This document shows, in pieces, positions 1 through 8,369 of a stretch of 44,223 nt of DNA. Source of the DNA: an uncultured cyanobacterium. Its GTDB lineage: Bacteria; Cyanobacteriota; Cyanobacteriia; Cyanobacteriales; Nostocaceae. Within the stretch, counting starts at the first letter, position 1. Each line of letters begins with the position of its first letter. The stretch spans positions 1 through 44,223 of the forward strand of contig CAIVAU010000013.1 of the NCBI GenBank assembly GCA_903903925.1, read 5' to 3'. A program made the translations under genes and the position numbers. The notes below the pieces were generated by a model. The model searched no databases and was not told the origin of the DNA. It saw only the letters and a list, made by a program, of their open reading frames with translations.

Positions 1-660
1 CGCGGTATAATATGATTTCGCAAGGTTCGGATTATCTGTAGCTTTGGCGGGGATAAAATAAAATAAATCCTGTTCCTGTTCTCCTTCTTCAAACTCTTTG
101 TTCAACCAAATGTCTTTTACCCATTGATGACCCAGTCCTCCAGGGTTGCTTCCTGCAATAAACTTTACTCCTGATAAATTTGACCATCGCAGCCTTGTCC
201 TTAAAAAATTGAAAGTATCTTTTGAATTTTTTGTCAACTCATCCACTGCTATAACCGCGAACTCGGAAGACTGATATTTTGAAGTATCGTCAAGGTTTCT
301 AAAACAAATCACTCCTCCTCCGTAACATGGTGCCAATGTAAATTCTTTATCGTGTGTATTAAATGTGCCAAGATATGTCGGGAACTCTGTCTTTACTTTG
401 CTTAAATGTCTATCTTGAAGAGCAGGATAATCTTCACAAAATAATCCAACCCTAACTCCGCGTTTTCCTTCCTTTGCAAATTGCATTAACAATCTCACAA
501 GCATCCAGCGCAACCAATAAGACTTTCCACCACCCATTGCTCCTCCGAATAAAATGTACTTATATTTTTCAACTGCCCTTTCAGCTTCCTTTTGTCTTTC
601 AGTAAAATGAGCTAACGCATCCCACGTTATAGATGGCTTGCCTTCTGCGGTTAATTCCAT
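1..660 (-). CDS. terL: Phage terminase large subunit, partial (C-terminus outside window)
   Basis: Reading the minus strand from the ATG at 660 gives 220 residues open to the window edge. A Walker A loop (GGAMGGGKS, residues 39-47), a Walker B (VIAVDE, 136-141) and a coupling-type motif (AGSNPGG, 169-175) in this order are typical of the ATPase half of TerL, the motor that packages DNA into phage capsids. The nuclease half would lie to the left. The ATG follows the stop of a 36-residue ORF by one base, so the two are probably translationally coupled; there is no good ribosome binding site of its own. The sequence lacks HIP1 sites and heptamer repeats, unlike the rest of the window, which suggests a prophage or transferred segment, or possibly an assembly junction. 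Family assignment is from motifs only. Confidence 0.85.
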   Translation of the reverse strand, partial: MELTAEGKPSITWDALAHFTERQKEAERAVEKYKYILFGGAMGGGKSYWLRWMLVRLLMQFAKEGKRGVRVGLFCEDYPALQDRHLSKVKTEFPTYLGTFNTHDKEFTLAPCYGGGVICFRNLDDTSKYQSSEFAVIAVDELTKNSKDTFNFLRTRLRWSNLSGVKFIAGSNPGGLGHQWVKDIWLNKEFEEGEQEQDLFYFIPAKATDNPNLAKSYYTA

Positions 661-661
661 T

Positions 662-772
662 TTATAAAATAATTATCGGTACTTCTCCGTCAATGTGAAG
701 ATCTTGTTTATTGGCATGCAACTTATCCATTGCCTTCATTACAATTTTTTCCTTGAGATCTTTTAGCAACAT
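662..772 (-). CDS. Small 36-aa ORF upstream of the terminase
   Basis: A 36-residue hydrophilic, lysine-rich ORF begins MLLKDLKEKI and ends in a hydrophobic VPIIIL tail. It is preceded by a plausible ribosome binding site (TTGAGG, about 9 bases before the ATG) and its stop lies one base before the terminase start. The spacing suggests a real phage gene translated together with terL. The position is where a small terminase subunit might be expected, but the product is far too short for one, so it may be a remnant or another small phage protein. I do not recognise it. Confidence 0.5.
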   Translation of the reverse strand: MLLKDLKEKIVMKAMDKLHANKQDLHIDGEVPIIIL

Positions 773-1783
773 AATTAATAACCTCAATTAGAGGAACTCT
801 CAACGCAATTTAGTTAATAATTCACAGTTGAACTGCTGTGGAAGAATTCAGGAATCAGGAATCAGGAGTCAGAATTTATCTTTCTTTTGGTATCTGTTTT
901 CACTTTTCAAAGGAAGGCTCTTGTTGTCTCCTGATTCTTTAACAATGCTGGCTCCTGAATTCTTACACAGCTTTCATCATCGACTTTTATTTATAAGTGA
1001 TCCTGATTAATCCTTTATTCAGCGCGATCGCGCACAGGGTTCAATTTTTGCCACACCTTCTCTGCTATTCGACCTTCCAGATTTCCAGATGAGTAAACAT
1101 CAAATAACACGATGGAAGGTTACGTTGAACAGACTGAGATCACAAAGACCATCAAAGTCCACTCTTAAAATCGACAATGAAATATTTAATTACAGTAATT
1201 GCAGCAATGATATCTATTTTTCCGTTTTGATTGACAATCATTGATAGCAGGTCTAGCAGAAATTAACTTGGCTATTCTACGTCTATCATTCTAAAACCTT
1301 ACCTCGTTGTTTATACCAAGTTTTATTTTCTTCACTAATTCTTCATTTAAATCATCCTATTTTCTTCACAAATTCTTTATTTAAAAATATACAAGAAGTC
1401 TAAAATCATTGATTTGATTTTAAACTTCCTCATGTATAAACTTACGCATAATCAAATATCATGGGAACACCCTTTCAAAGGTCGTTCTGCTAACTAATTA
1501 ATATTGCTATTATTTTGTGAAGACATAGAAACAGCTTGATTTTATTGATACCTTTTTGTTTACCATCAATTTTCTAATACTTGTATGTATTTTGTTTAAG
1601 TAGCCCTCCTGAACTATGTACACCAGTACGCCAGAAAATTAAGGTGCTTTTTTTCTGCCGTCATTGACTAGGTAGAAAGAATCACTTGCACTCCAACAAT
1701 GATAAATTCAACACTACAATCTAGAACAGAAATATCTCTGTTGTCAAGTGGCTACAACTTTTTATTAATCCCTTCATTAAGTC
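773..1783. other. About 1 kb without a recognisable gene
   Basis: No ORF with plausible coding character is visible on either strand. The stretch holds a short heptamer-type repeat (847-873), one HIP1-like site near 1022 and an imperfect direct repeat near 1325-1350 and 1359-1385 (TTTTCTTCAC, AATTCTT and ATTTAAA in the same order). It separates the phage-like genes from cyanobacterial-looking sequence, so a prophage boundary could lie between about 775 and 845. No tRNA or att site was recognised. Confidence 0.6.
847..873. repeat. Short heptamer repeat (GGAATCA/GGAGTCA)
   Basis: Three to four tandem copies of GGAATCA/GGAGTCA, the same unit that recurs at 4645, 15453, 33027, 34754, 42940 and 44083. 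These short tandemly repeated repetitive sequences are typical of filamentous cyanobacteria. A 60-codon ORF running through it is not credible as a gene. Confidence 0.8.
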
Positions 1784-3181
1784 TCAAAAGCCCATCACCG
1801 TGCGATAATGAGCTTCAATTTGGGAGACAGTCTGAGATTTGCGGTTTGTCTCCCACTGACTATGGTTAAATAGTGCATACCGTAACTCATCCATGTTGAT
1901 GGTAGTAACTTTACCCTCAGCGATGATCTGCTTACCGTTTACCCATACACTATCTACAACATTGGTAGGACGACCAAGAACTAGCAACCCAATGGGATCT
2001 GTACGTGGTAGCAGTGACAAGTTGGTAAGGTCATAGAGTACCAAATCAGCTTTTTTACCTACACTCAGGGAACCAAGTTGATCTGCCATATTCAGTCCCT
2101 TTACACCGCCCAAAGATGCCATTTCTAAAGCTTGTCGAGGTGTAAGCCAGTGCCGATAATCCAAATCAGTCACATTGTGTAATATAGAACCAATCTTTAT
2201 GGCTTCTAGTAGATCTTGGGAGTCGTTACTAGAGGCACCATCACAGCCAAAAGTGACATTGACTCCAGCCTGACGATATTTCAAAATAGGAGCGATGCCA
2301 CTGCCTAAACGCAAGTTACTTAAGGGGTTATGAACGACTGTAGATTTGGTTTCGGCAAGCATGGCGATGTCTTTGTCAGTGAGCCAGACGCAGTGTGCTA
2401 GTGTAGTGACTTCGCCCAAATAACCAATTTGCTTGAGATGTTCAACCCCAGAACAACCGTATTTCTCTTGTGCTAGCTTTTCTTGTGCTTTGGTTTCTAG
2501 TAAATGGGAGTGACGGCAAAGATTGTAGCGATCGCTTAACTCAATACAACCCTCAAATAAGGTATCAGAACAAAGCTGTATTCCCGTAGGTGCAACTAAA
2601 ATACTCACACCCTCATCTGGACGATGAAACTGCCTTACCGCTTCTTCGATCAGTTCTAAAGTTGTAGCAGTTGAGAGAAAATAAGGATCATGAGTTTGTG
2701 ACGTTCCTCCAGATGGAATACCAGCCGTGAGAGATTCATCTTGAATCAGAGGTGCAACAAACGCACGAATCCCAATTTCTCTATAAGCGCGAACCGCCGT
2801 AGCGATGGTTTCTAATTCCTTACCAGGTATGAGCACGAGATGATCTACCACACTCGTACCACCAGAAAGCAAAGTTTCCACCGCCGTTCCCAAAGCGCTG
2901 AGATAAACTTTCTCTGGATCAAGAGGGGCAAAGTCGTACATTTCCGCCAGCCATAATTCTAGAGGGAAATTTGACATAATACCTCGTTGCCACATTTCCG
3001 AGGAGTGAGTGTGGGCGTTGACGAATCCTGGTAGAAGCAGTTTATTGTCACCGTTGATTAACGTACCAACAACATCTAGACTAGGTGCAATAGCGACGAT
3101 AGTTCCATCTAAAACCTGGACATCAACTTTTGCGTAACCATCCTCAACGGCAATTAACACATTCTGAATATTAAAGTTCAC
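1784..3181 (-). CDS. Amidohydrolase (TRZ/ATZ, cytosine/SAH-deaminase-like)
   Basis: A 465-residue metal-dependent hydrolase of the amidohydrolase superfamily. Visible metal-site motifs are NAHTH (H57, H59), RHSHLLET (H224/H226), LAHCVW (H263) and FGCDGASSND (D314), the standard set for the deaminase/chlorohydrolase branch that includes SAH/MTA deaminases, guanine deaminase and s-triazine hydrolases. The N-terminal beta-sandwich segment (about 1-52) and C-terminal segment with KADLVLYDL also fit. Length is normal for the family. The exact substrate cannot be read from sequence. It is divergent from the isochorismatase-like gene, with a 237-base spacer full of short repeats, so the two may be co-regulated. 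The start ATG at 3181 is supported by the family-type N-terminus. Confidence 0.85.
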   Translation of the reverse strand: MNFNIQNVLIAVEDGYAKVDVQVLDGTIVAIAPSLDVVGTLINGDNKLLLPGFVNAHTHSSEMWQRGIMSNFPLELWLAEMYDFAPLDPEKVYLSALGTAVETLLSGGTSVVDHLVLIPGKELETIATAVRAYREIGIRAFVAPLIQDESLTAGIPSGGTSQTHDPYFLSTATTLELIEEAVRQFHRPDEGVSILVAPTGIQLCSDTLFEGCIELSDRYNLCRHSHLLETKAQEKLAQEKYGCSGVEHLKQIGYLGEVTTLAHCVWLTDKDIAMLAETKSTVVHNPLSNLRLGSGIAPILKYRQAGVNVTFGCDGASSNDSQDLLEAIKIGSILHNVTDLDYRHWLTPRQALEMASLGGVKGLNMADQLGSLSVGKKADLVLYDLTNLSLLPRTDPIGLLVLGRPTNVVDSVWVNGKQIIAEGKVTTINMDELRYALFNHSQWETNRKSQTVSQIEAHYRTVMGF

Positions 3182-3243
3182 GATTTCAACCTTGATTAAC
3201 TAATGCAACATTCTTGAGATTTTCTAGCTAAAAAATGAAGAAT

Positions 3244-3417
3244 GGTATTGGGGATTGGGGATTGGGGATTGGGGATTGGGGATTGGGAAATAGGCAATGG
3301 GCAATGGGCAACAGGCAATGAAAGACTGATAATTGCTCCCCTGCTCCCCTGCTCCCCTGCTCCCCTGCTCCCCTACTCCCCTGCTCCCCTGCTCCCCTGC
3401 CCAATCCCCAATCCCCT
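3244..3417. repeat. GGGGATT and CTCCCCTG-type tandem repeat block
   Basis: From about 3246 there are five copies of a GGGGATT-like heptamer, then GGGCAAT-like variants, and from about 3337 to 3402 roughly eight CTCCCCTG-like octamer/heptamer copies, closing with CCAATCCCC. The block lies in the divergent spacer just before the isochorismatase ATG and creates an artificial N-terminal extension of that ORF. Confidence 0.85.
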
Positions 3418-3418
3418 T

Positions 3419-4186
3419 ATGATTTTACCTCTTCGGATTTTAGGAGTTCAACCAAACGCTTGGGCGGTCAATCATGAGATCGCAGACATTACTCGTACTC
3501 AAGAGACTCCACAAGCTGTTATCTTACCAACAGAAACCAAAACCCTACGCCTAGACCTAGCAAAAACTGCCATTCTCGTCATCGATCTGCAAAATGACTT
3601 TTGCCACCCTGATGGCTGGTTGGCCCATATTGGCGTGGATATTACAAGAGCGCGTACTCCCATCGAACCTCTGAAAACCTTATTACCTGCATTGCGGACT
3701 ATTGGTGTTCCTGTAGTGTGGGTAAATTGGGGCAATCGTCCCGACTTACTCAATATTAGTGCGAATTTGCACCATGTCTACAACCCCACAGGGGAAGGTG
3801 TGGGATTAGGCGATCCACTACCTAGCAATGGTGCTAAAGTACTCATGGCTGGTAGTTGGGCAGCAGCGGTGGTAGACGAACTAGAACAGGTTCCCCAGGA
3901 TATTCGGATCGACAAATACCGCATGAGTGGCTTTTGGGATACCCCCTTAGATAGTATTCTACGGAACTTGGGCAGAACAACACTATTTTTTGCTGGTGTC
4001 AACGCTGACCAATGTGTCATGACAACCTTGTGTGATGCCAACTTCTTGGGATATGACTGTGTATTAGTTAAGGACTGCACCGCCACAACTTCTCCTGAGT
4101 ATTGTTGGCTAGCGACGCTGTACAACGTCAAGCAATGCTTTGGCTTTGTGACGGACTCACAAGCTATCTTGAAAGCCCTTGAGTAA
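3419..4186 (+). CDS. Isochorismatase-like cysteine hydrolase
   Basis: A 255-residue protein counted from the ATG at 3419. The frame is open further upstream to 3242 but that part is translated tandem repeat, so the later start is chosen. The catalytic layout of the isochorismatase-like amidohydrolases is present: Asp in VIDLQNDFC, Lys in IDKYRMSGF and Cys in GVNADQCVMTT, with the V-N-A segment that forms the usual cis-peptide. Members cleave amide or ureido bonds (nicotinamide, biuret, carbamoyl compounds). It is followed 27 bases later by a cupin gene, and the divergent neighbour is a deaminase-type amidohydrolase, which suggests a small pathway for degradation of a nitrogen-containing ring or ureide; that is inference. 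Confidence 0.85.
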   Translation: MILPLRILGVQPNAWAVNHEIADITRTQETPQAVILPTETKTLRLDLAKTAILVIDLQNDFCHPDGWLAHIGVDITRARTPIEPLKTLLPALRTIGVPVVWVNWGNRPDLLNISANLHHVYNPTGEGVGLGDPLPSNGAKVLMAGSWAAAVVDELEQVPQDIRIDKYRMSGFWDTPLDSILRNLGRTTLFFAGVNADQCVMTTLCDANFLGYDCVLVKDCTATTSPEYCWLATLYNVKQCFGFVTDSQAILKALE

Positions 4187-4213
4187 GCTCAAACAAACAG
4201 GAGGAGATCACTA

Positions 4214-4669
4214 ATGCAAGCCGCTCGTTGTATGATTGCTGTTGTCAAATCACTGAAAGATTACCAAGCATATCGCATCACTCCCAATGACACAAATCGC
4301 TTGGCGATTATATTCGATACAGCAAGCGCTAATACTTCCTTGACTTGTTGCTTAGAAATTTTTGATGTTGGTGGAAAAACACCGCCAAATCGCCATCAGT
4401 GGGCAGTAGAAATGTTTTTTGTCCTTAAAGGAGAAGGAATCGCAACTTGTGACGGCAAGATTATCCGAATTCAAGCAGGAGATAGTTTACTAGTGCCGCC
4501 CACAGGCACTCATGTGATTCAAAATACAGGGCTTAGTCGCTTGTATACACTAACTATTATGGTTCCCAATGAAGATTTTTCTGAATTAATTCGCAGCGGC
4601 ACGCCAGTAGAATTGGATATGGAAGACATGGCAGTTTTGGGGCGACTGGAGTCGGGAGTTAGGAGTTAG
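4214..4669 (+). CDS. Cupin-domain protein
   Basis: A 151-residue protein with one cupin_2 barrel. The RHQWAVEMFFVLKGEG segment and the PPTGTHVIQNTG segment match the two cupin motifs, although the first His pair of motif 1 is reduced (only RHQ plus E), so metal binding is uncertain. A strong ribosome binding site (AGGAGGAG) lies just upstream of the ATG, and the gene follows the isochorismatase-like gene closely, so they are very likely one operon. The last six residues (ESGVRS) and the stop codon are encoded by the start of a GGAGTTA/GGAGTCA repeat, so the original C-terminus may have been replaced. It may sense or isomerise the pathway substrate; function is not known. Confidence 0.8.
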   Translation: MQAARCMIAVVKSLKDYQAYRITPNDTNRLAIIFDTASANTSLTCCLEIFDVGGKTPPNRHQWAVEMFFVLKGEGIATCDGKIIRIQAGDSLLVPPTGTHVIQNTGLSRLYTLTIMVPNEDFSELIRSGTPVELDMEDMAVLGRLESGVRS

Positions 4670-4677
4670 GAGTCAGA
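4645..4677. repeat. Heptamer repeat at the end of the cupin gene
   Basis: About four copies of GGAGTCG/GGAGTTA/GGAGTCA overlap the last codons and the stop of the cupin gene. The TAG stop is read from within the GAGTTAG unit. Confidence 0.8.
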
Positions 4678-4752
4678 ATGGGTGGAAAATCAAGGGTAGT
4701 ATGGCTGCTTGATTTTCTTCTATCTTTTTCTGTCAATGCATAAGTCCTATCT

Positions 4753-6366
4753 ATGTTGGAATTCTGGACAAATCTGTTTACAGCAGGGCCGTTTATCCCC
4801 CACGGACATTGCTACCTCTGGAAGCCAGAGTTGGTATGGCTGCATATTATATCCGACGCGCTGATTGCGCTAGCTTATTACTCAATCCCAATCATGCTAC
4901 TGTATTTTATCCGGGAGCGGCATGATCTGCCCTTTAACTGGATATTCATGCTGTTTAGCATCTTCATTGTCGCTTGTGGTACGACTCATGTCATGGAGGT
5001 GTGGACACTCTGGCATCCAACCTATTGGCTGTCAGGGCTGCTCAAAGCCATTACAGCATTTGTCTCAGTTTACACAGCACTGTCTTTAATCCCACTAGTA
5101 CCGAAAGCAATTGCGCTTCCCAGTCCAGCGCTGCTAGAGGACAATAATCGACAACTGAAGCATCAAATTACAGAACGCCAACGAGCAGAGGATGCTCTGC
5201 AATTAGCTAACCAACAGTTAGAAACTAGGGTAAAGCAGCGGACTTTAGAACTAGCAAGGATCAACGAAGAATTGAAAACTGAAATTGTAGAACGTCAGCG
5301 AGTGGAGTTAGATCTCAGGGCGAGCGAGGAGCGATTTCGGGCTACATTTAATTCTGCAGCCGTCGGCATGGCTCATGTGGATACAGATGGCAGATGGCTA
5401 CTGGTAAACCAAAAGCTTTGTGACATTCTTGGTTATACGCCTTCTGAACTACAGTCGCAAACTTTTCAGGCTATTACCTACCCCGACGATCTTGATGCTG
5501 ATCTGAAGTATTTTCAGCAAGTGTTAGCGGCTGAAATCCCAACTTACTCTTTAGAAAAGCGATACTTTCGCAAAGACGGTTCCTTAGTTTGGATTCATGT
5601 CACTGTGTCGCTTGTACGTGAGCCAGATGGAGAGCCAAAGTATTTCATTGCCGTGATCAAAGACATCTCTTCGCGCAAGCGGGCAGAGGAGATACAGCTA
5701 AAGACACAGGAACGGCTGCAAACCCTCTCTAGCAAGTTACTTGAGGCACAGGAGACTGAACGGCGTCACCTTGCCCGCGAATTACATGATGAAATTGGCC
5801 AAGTATTGACAGCAGTGAAAATTAATTTGCAAGCTTTACAGCAATCATCATCTGTCAGTAACATGACATCGCCACTACAGGAAAGTATAAATATTGTTGA
5901 AGTTGCACTCCAGCAGGTACGCAGTCTCTCGCTTGACCTGCGACCCTCACTACTAGATGACCTAGGACTAGAGGCAGCGTTACGGTGGTATATAGCCCGC
6001 CAAACTCAACGAGCTGGAATCATCGGGGAATTTGTGCGGGAGCCTTTAGAAACCAAGCTGTCGTCAAACTTGGAAACCACCTGCTTTCGCATTGTCCAAG
6101 AGGCCTTGACAAATGTCATACGGCATGCAGAAGCACAACGAGTCACTATTGAATTGAAGCAACGGGAAACTCAGTTACACCTAGTCATCCGCGATGATGG
6201 CGTCGGGTTTGATGTAGATGCAGCACGAGAACGAGCTACTAGCGGTGGGAGTTTAGGTTTGTTGGGGATGGAGGAGCGTGTTGTGCTTGTCGGTGGTCAA
6301 ATCAAGATTGAATCTATGCATCAGCAAGGCACTGAGATTCACGCTAGCTTCCCGGTTTTTTGTTGA
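4753..6366 (+). CDS. Ethylene-receptor-like (EBD) PAS histidine kinase, NarL-type
   Basis: A 537-residue sensor kinase. Residues about 26-115 form three membrane helices that match the ethylene-binding domain of plant ETR1: SDALIALAYYSIP places D35, Y42, I45 and P46 like ETR1 D25, Y32, I35 and P36, and ACGTTH gives C75 and H79 at the positions of the copper ligands C65 and H69. Next come a coiled coil (about 125-190), a PAS domain (about 190-310) and a HisKA_3 dimerisation segment with ELHDE (phospho-acceptor H345). An HATPase_c domain with an N-box (EALTNVIRH) and the G-boxes DDGVGFD and GSLGLLGMEER ends the protein. The next gene is a LuxR-type regulator, the usual partner of HisKA_3 kinases. 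Known cyanobacterial relatives bind ethylene through Cu(I); ligand binding here is inferred. Confidence 0.9.
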   Translation: MLEFWTNLFTAGPFIPHGHCYLWKPELVWLHIISDALIALAYYSIPIMLLYFIRERHDLPFNWIFMLFSIFIVACGTTHVMEVWTLWHPTYWLSGLLKAITAFVSVYTALSLIPLVPKAIALPSPALLEDNNRQLKHQITERQRAEDALQLANQQLETRVKQRTLELARINEELKTEIVERQRVELDLRASEERFRATFNSAAVGMAHVDTDGRWLLVNQKLCDILGYTPSELQSQTFQAITYPDDLDADLKYFQQVLAAEIPTYSLEKRYFRKDGSLVWIHVTVSLVREPDGEPKYFIAVIKDISSRKRAEEIQLKTQERLQTLSSKLLEAQETERRHLARELHDEIGQVLTAVKINLQALQQSSSVSNMTSPLQESINIVEVALQQVRSLSLDLRPSLLDDLGLEAALRWYIARQTQRAGIIGEFVREPLETKLSSNLETTCFRIVQEALTNVIRHAEAQRVTIELKQRETQLHLVIRDDGVGFDVDAARERATSGGSLGLLGMEERVVLVGGQIKIESMHQQGTEIHASFPVFC

Positions 6367-6458
6367 CCAACAACGGGGTGTGGGGTCACTGCATAAGTAG
6401 ACTCTGATTTCATCTATATAAGCTAATACACTTGCTTAAATGAGACGTGACAGGCTAA

Positions 6459-7124
6459 ATGACTGCGACTTCAAAATTAATTCGCGTTTTACTAGCAGAT
6501 AATCATACCCTCGTCCGCGCCGGATTGCGTGCGCTCCTAGAAAATATCGAGGGTATACAAGTAGTTGCAGAAGCAAGTAATGGGCGTGAGGCTTTGCGCT
6601 TGATTGCAGATTATCAACCTGATGTAGTACTGATGGACGTTGCAATGCCAGAGATGAATGGCTTAGAGGCAGCGGCACGTGTGGTGAAGGAATTTCCTCA
6701 CGTGCGGGTGATTATCCTGTCTATGCACGCAAATGAAGAATACGTGTTGCAGGCATTACGTCTAGGTGCAATGGGTTACGTACTTAAGGACTCTGGAACA
6801 AATGAATTGGAATTGGCAGTCAAAGCGAGCTTTCAGGGTGAAACCTATCTAAGTCCGGCAGTTTCTAAGCATGTTATTAGCGATTACTTACAAAGAGTAG
6901 GTGATGAGTCTAGTTCTCTTGCACAATTAACATCACGCCAGCGCGAAGTTTTGCAGTTGATTGCAGAAGGGCAAACCACGAAAGAGATTGCTGAGTTGCT
7001 GTTCATTAGTGTGAAAACAGTTGAGACCCATCGGATGCAACTGATGAAACGGCTCTCTATTTATGATGTAGCAGGTCTAGTACGCTATGCCATTCGCATA
7101 GGGCTGGTAACTTCAGAGGATTAA
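6459..7124 (+). CDS. LuxR/NarL-family response regulator
   Basis: A 221-residue regulator with an N-terminal receiver (about 8-125) and a C-terminal LuxR-type helix-turn-helix (about 150-212). The receiver has the acidic pair in LLADNH, the phospho-acceptor D60 in LMDVAMPEMNG, S88 and K110 in YVLKDSG. The DNA-binding part shows LTSRQREVLQLIAEG and TVETHRMQLMKRL, the standard signature. It starts 92 bases after the EBD kinase, and the pairing of a HisKA_3 kinase with a NarL-type regulator makes them a two-component system. Targets are not evident; no clear palindromic operator was seen nearby. Confidence 0.93.
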   Translation: MTATSKLIRVLLADNHTLVRAGLRALLENIEGIQVVAEASNGREALRLIADYQPDVVLMDVAMPEMNGLEAAARVVKEFPHVRVIILSMHANEEYVLQALRLGAMGYVLKDSGTNELELAVKASFQGETYLSPAVSKHVISDYLQRVGDESSSLAQLTSRQREVLQLIAEGQTTKEIAELLFISVKTVETHRMQLMKRLSIYDVAGLVRYAIRIGLVTSED

Positions 7125-7321
7125 CTGGGAGTGGGCAAGTCAGGACCGCATTCAGGACTTTTCTCTTCTAATCTCAGGATTTTCCTGATTGCATTCTCAT
7201 TTGATTCAACGTAATCTATTTTTGCAAGTGCAAGCGCGTAGGCATATTAGCTTAAAGGCTGCTTCAGAAATTTCGAGTCCTGAATGCAAAATCTACAGAC
7301 TTCGTACTTAATACAAAAACT

Positions 7322-8113
7322 ATGAACTTTCTATTTACTAGTGATTTTAAGACAGTTGCTGCCCAATACGCATCTCTGGTTTTTCCAACAATTCAGTTTC
7401 AAGTGTTATGTAAAAAAATCGGAAGTGGAAATGTAGCTATTATTTTTAAAAATCATAAATATTTTGCAGATAATTTTAGAATAAAATTTTTCCCACGACT
7501 CAAAAAAATAACTATTTCTGGATACTCTAAAGAAGGAATATTTCAGTTGAATTATTCTCCAGAGAATAATTACGAATGGCAGAATGGAAGTAATAGTTTA
7601 ATTAATAAACCTGCTTGTGTAGGCGACAAATTTGAACTTTTTGCCAGGAAATTTTACACTCTATTACAAGAATTTTTTCTGAGTGAAGGTTTTGGTTTTG
7701 ATGATTTATCTATTTTTTCTGAGTTTGAAACTGCTGCTACTGAAATTGCAGTTCGAGCTTTCCCTTTGTTTCATTTCAGATTAAGTTACTCTAAAAATAG
7801 ACAAAAGGAACTTAACCTTAATTTCAGAGGTGATAGAAGACTTGAAATAAGAAGCTTAAGAATTGAAACATTAGCATTTCATAAACCAGAATCCATCTTG
7901 TTCAATATTGATTTTCTTAGTCAGGCAAAGTGCCTAGTTCTCAACGTAAAATGGGAGAGCGATCAATATTTACTTTTTTACAATTCTAGCGGCTACTTAT
8001 CTTGGAGTAAACTGCATTTTAAAAATATCAATCCTCCTGCGGTATTTGGAAAAGAATTTGAGACAATAGCAATCCAAATTTATCCACTTTTGCAAGAATT
8101 TTTTCCAGGATGA
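7322..8113 (+). CDS. Unknown protein with two related halves
   Basis: A 263-residue AT-rich gene I do not recognise. The protein appears to be a tandem duplication. An opening segment of the type F-x-T-x-A-x-x-x-x-x-x-x-F-P-x-x-x-F-x occurs near residues 9-27 and again near 139-157. A closing segment, G-x-x-F-E-x-x-A-x-x-x-Y-x-L-L-Q-E-F-F, occurs near 101-119 and at the C-terminus (243-261). The middle of each half is rich in aromatic and charged residues and looks beta-stranded. There are no membrane helices, signal peptide or catalytic motifs that I can see. It stands alone, about 200 bases after the regulator gene and before the hybrid kinase, and has no convincing ribosome binding site. 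Its low G+C relative to neighbours could mean transfer. Confidence 0.65.
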   Translation: MNFLFTSDFKTVAAQYASLVFPTIQFQVLCKKIGSGNVAIIFKNHKYFADNFRIKFFPRLKKITISGYSKEGIFQLNYSPENNYEWQNGSNSLINKPACVGDKFELFARKFYTLLQEFFLSEGFGFDDLSIFSEFETAATEIAVRAFPLFHFRLSYSKNRQKELNLNFRGDRRLEIRSLRIETLAFHKPESILFNIDFLSQAKCLVLNVKWESDQYLLFYNSSGYLSWSKLHFKNINPPAVFGKEFETIAIQIYPLLQEFFPG

Positions 8114-8129
8114 ATGCCTCAGTAGTTCG

Positions 8130-8157
8130 AGGGGGGGCAGGGGAGCAGGGGGGCAGG
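8130..8157. repeat. G-rich GGGGCAG-type repeat
   Basis: A short run of GGGGGGGCAG/GGGGAGCAG/GGGGGGCAG just after the stop of the preceding gene, related to the GGGAGCA array at 11181. No gene is visible between here and 8370. Confidence 0.7.
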
Positions 8158-8369
8158 CGAGCTTCTCCACGTCAGCCCAATCATTAGATTATTCAGTAAC
8201 GCCGATGACCGTTGGAGGCTAGGAAGATTTTGGAAATATCGGCAAGATTGAGTATACTGATAGCAAAGAGAGAATCTTGTTGCTCCTCCTCTCAGTTAAT
8301 ATAATTAAATTAGTCATTCAAGAGGACTGACGCTAATTACCACTAAGTGTATCTCGCCACTCGAAGATC

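Noticed and set aside
828..1010. 60-codon plus-strand ORF
   Set aside because: It runs through a heptamer repeat, has no ribosome binding site and no coding-like composition.
3242..3418. Upstream start for the isochorismatase-like gene
   Set aside because: The extra 59 residues are translated tandem repeats; the ATG at 3419 starts the family-like protein.
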